From positions 1,238,166 to 1,291,717 of the forward strand of contig DS999405.1 of NCBI GenBank assembly GCA_000158155.1: a stretch of 53,552 bases of DNA, given 5' to 3'. The stretch comes from a gamma proteobacterium NOR5-3. GTDB taxonomy: Bacteria; Pseudomonadota; Gammaproteobacteria; Pseudomonadales; Halieaceae. Both the position numbers and the translations under genes were made by a program. A model generated the notes under the pieces. It was not told the DNA's origin, did not search any database, and worked only from the letters and a program-made list of their open reading frames with translations. Numbering within the stretch: the first letter of the stretch is position 1; every line of letters begins with the position of its first letter. Of the stretch, positions 52,195 to 53,552 are shown piece by piece.

Positions 52195-52965
52195 ATGATT
52201 CTCCGACGCTTTATGCAGCACGTAAACCAGCAAAACTGGTTCGCGGTAGGCCTGGATTTAATCGTGGTTATCACCGGTATTTTTCTCGGTATGCAGGTCT
52301 CCGATTGGAACGAGGAGCGTCTTAACCGGTCGCTGGAGACCGAGTATCTCCAGCGACTACAGGTCGATATACAAGCGAATATAGTGGCGCTGCAAGAGAC
52401 TGAAAACATCTATCAGGTCTTGATCGGCGACATCCTGAAAGTCATCAGAATCGTTGAGGGCGAGGAGCCCCTGGATACGGCCGGAGAAGAATTTGTTACG
52501 CAGGCGATACCCCTGAACGCAGCATGGCGACACATTGCGTTGGAGCTTGGAACCATCAGAGAGCTTATCGGTTCGGGTGAGATGAATCTGATTCAGGATC
52601 GCGAACTGAGGCAGCGGTTGATTGGGATTGTCTCCAAATTTGAGGCCATGAATGAGCAACTGACTTTTTACAAGGACTGGTACTTGAACAATGAAGAGGA
52701 CCTGCTCGCGGGGCTCTACGCGCGAATGAATCTAAGTGCGGATACTTTTTCAAGCACGGGCGTGTCCAGTATCAGCAGCCTGGAAACTACAAAACAGTCG
52801 ATGTCCTCCACCATCAATCGACAGGAGTTTTTGTCCAAAAGAAAAACACGGGCGCTTAGTCTGATGTTAGCGGCACGCAACACCATGCTTGGGACCTTTA
52901 GAACGAACCTGGCCTACCTGAAAGAAACTGCCGGAATGCTGGCCGAAGCAGAGAAACTGCGTTAA
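52195..52965 (+). CDS. DUF6090-like single-pass membrane protein
   Basis: A 256-residue protein starting MILRRFMQHVNQQNWFAVGLDLIVVITGIFLGMQVSDWNEERLNR. The single membrane helix (about residues 17-35) followed by WNEER is typical of the DUF6090-type family. The rest is a mostly helical soluble domain with long amphipathic helices (LETEYLQRLQVDIQANIVALQETE, LIQDRELRQRLIGIVSKFEAMNEQ). GAGG lies before the ATG. It follows the channel gene by 44 bp on the same strand and may share its transcript. Function unknown. Confidence 0.7.
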   Translation: MILRRFMQHVNQQNWFAVGLDLIVVITGIFLGMQVSDWNEERLNRSLETEYLQRLQVDIQANIVALQETENIYQVLIGDILKVIRIVEGEEPLDTAGEEFVTQAIPLNAAWRHIALELGTIRELIGSGEMNLIQDRELRQRLIGIVSKFEAMNEQLTFYKDWYLNNEEDLLAGLYARMNLSADTFSSTGVSSISSLETTKQSMSSTINRQEFLSKRKTRALSLMLAARNTMLGTFRTNLAYLKETAGMLAEAEKLR

Positions 52966-53064
52966 CAAAGCCTCGCCGCTCTTGATGCGCCCCTCGAGAA
53001 ATTTCACCGGTACGAAAAAAAATGCCAACCTTTCAATCACAGCGAGGGGAACGTTCAAACGAGC

Positions 53065-53529
53065 TCAGTAAACATCCGGAACAAGTCCCGCAGACTCCTC
53101 TCCGAATCCCCGGTATCCAAGAAAGCGTAATCGTCGAGCCTTATCTGATAAATCAATCGGCGGCGCATCGCCAAACTTTCGCTGCAAAACGTACTGTGCC
53201 ACCTCACGCCAGGTCGTACGTTCCTCTTGGGGAACAGCGACGAGTGCCTGATCGATAAACACACTCTGCACACCCCGTTGGCGCAACTCAGACTCGATCC
53301 GTAAGGGCCCTACCCCACGAAGCATCCGCTCTCTCGTAAAACTTTGGGCAAAACGCTCGTCGCTTTGAAGATTTTCTTCGGCGAGTTTCTCAAGTGCCGC
53401 ATCGAGCTCTTCGGTGTCAAACCGTTGGCTGAGTTTTCTCTTAAGTTCAGTCAGGGAATGCTCTCTGCGCGCGAGCAGATTCATTGCGGCGTTGCGGGGG
53501 CTTTGTGGGGGTTTGGATGAGCGCTTCAT
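53065..53529 (-). CDS. recX: Regulatory protein RecX
   Basis: A 154-residue, all-helical RecX that would bind and limit RecA filaments. Family markers: the first repeat AAMNLLARREHSLTELKRKLSQRF, the second YAQSFTRERMLRGVGPLRIESELRQRGV-like SFTRERMLRGVGPLRIE, and a third ending FKFGDAPP-like RKFGDAPPIDLSDKARRLRFLGYRGFG. It has three RecX repeats, full length. recA typically lies immediately upstream, which here would be just outside the right edge of the window. ATG at 53529 is used; the ribosome binding site is weak, consistent with read-through from recA. Confidence 0.92.
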   Translation of the reverse strand: MKRSSKPPQSPRNAAMNLLARREHSLTELKRKLSQRFDTEELDAALEKLAEENLQSDERFAQSFTRERMLRGVGPLRIESELRQRGVQSVFIDQALVAVPQEERTTWREVAQYVLQRKFGDAPPIDLSDKARRLRFLGYRGFGEESAGLVPDVY

Positions 53530-53552
53530 AGCGACACAAGATTACTGGCAAG

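Overview
The window is 53.5 kb of a marine-type gammaproteobacterial chromosome. Long heterotrophic operons, a complete HexR-led Entner-Doudoroff (ED) operon, a urea ABC transporter, a TonB-dependent receptor, intracellular family 3 glycosidases and cytoplasmic-membrane mechanosensitive channels fit the OM60/NOR5 (Halieaceae) group. That placement is an inference from gene content and base composition, not from a marker gene. I see no rRNA, tRNA, CRISPR array, transposase, integrase or phage gene.

Layout. 1-1137: a TetR-type regulator and an ArsC/YffB-like protein. 1156-10343 (minus strand): one tightly packed operon hexR-ppc-edd-glk-eda-zwf-pgl, with a divergent gap gene at 10480. Together they turn glucose into pyruvate and triose, and replenish oxaloacetate, under one sugar-phosphate-sensing repressor. 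11538-19431: a LytTR/LytS-type two-component pair, a GPH-type sugar symporter, and two family 3 glycoside hydrolases with no visible signal peptide. These look like a system that imports glucan oligosaccharides and splits them in the cytoplasm, feeding glucose to the neighbouring glk/ED operon. 19542-23243: a membrane protein, a secreted protein preceded by a 13-bp tandem repeat, and a malic enzyme. 23349-23955: a non-coding array of large alternating palindromes with an exact 268-bp period.

24000-32056 (minus strand) is a nitrogen-scavenging block: urtABCDE (urea uptake), preceded by a membrane-anchored parvulin and an exported ureohydrolase with all six metal ligands. Both transcription units have near-perfect sigma-54 (-24/-12) promoters, and urtA also has a perfect NtrC-type palindrome about 115 bp upstream of its predicted transcription start. 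The arrangement suggests a guanidino compound is hydrolysed outside the cytoplasm and the urea released is captured by Urt. This is the most interesting system in the window.

32137-39978: DNA polymerase IV, an MscS channel, and a set of exported hydrolases (a gamma-glutamyltransferase homologue lacking key substrate-binding residues, a sulfatase, an amidohydrolase), then a tiny secreted protein made of nine-residue repeats. 40098-42515: a TonB-dependent receptor, separated from it by a bidirectional terminator. 42689-47759: pyruvate phosphate dikinase, a nitronate monooxygenase frameshifted at a run of eight G, and small DUF2892, DUF393 and flavin-reductase-like genes. 47911-52965: a DUF3014 protein, a large MscK-type channel and a DUF6090-like protein. 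The window ends with recX on the minus strand; recA would be expected just beyond the right edge.

Several starts given here differ from the longest open frame; they were chosen from Shine-Dalgarno position, operon overlap and known family N-termini. All functional calls come from reading the sequence, without database searches.
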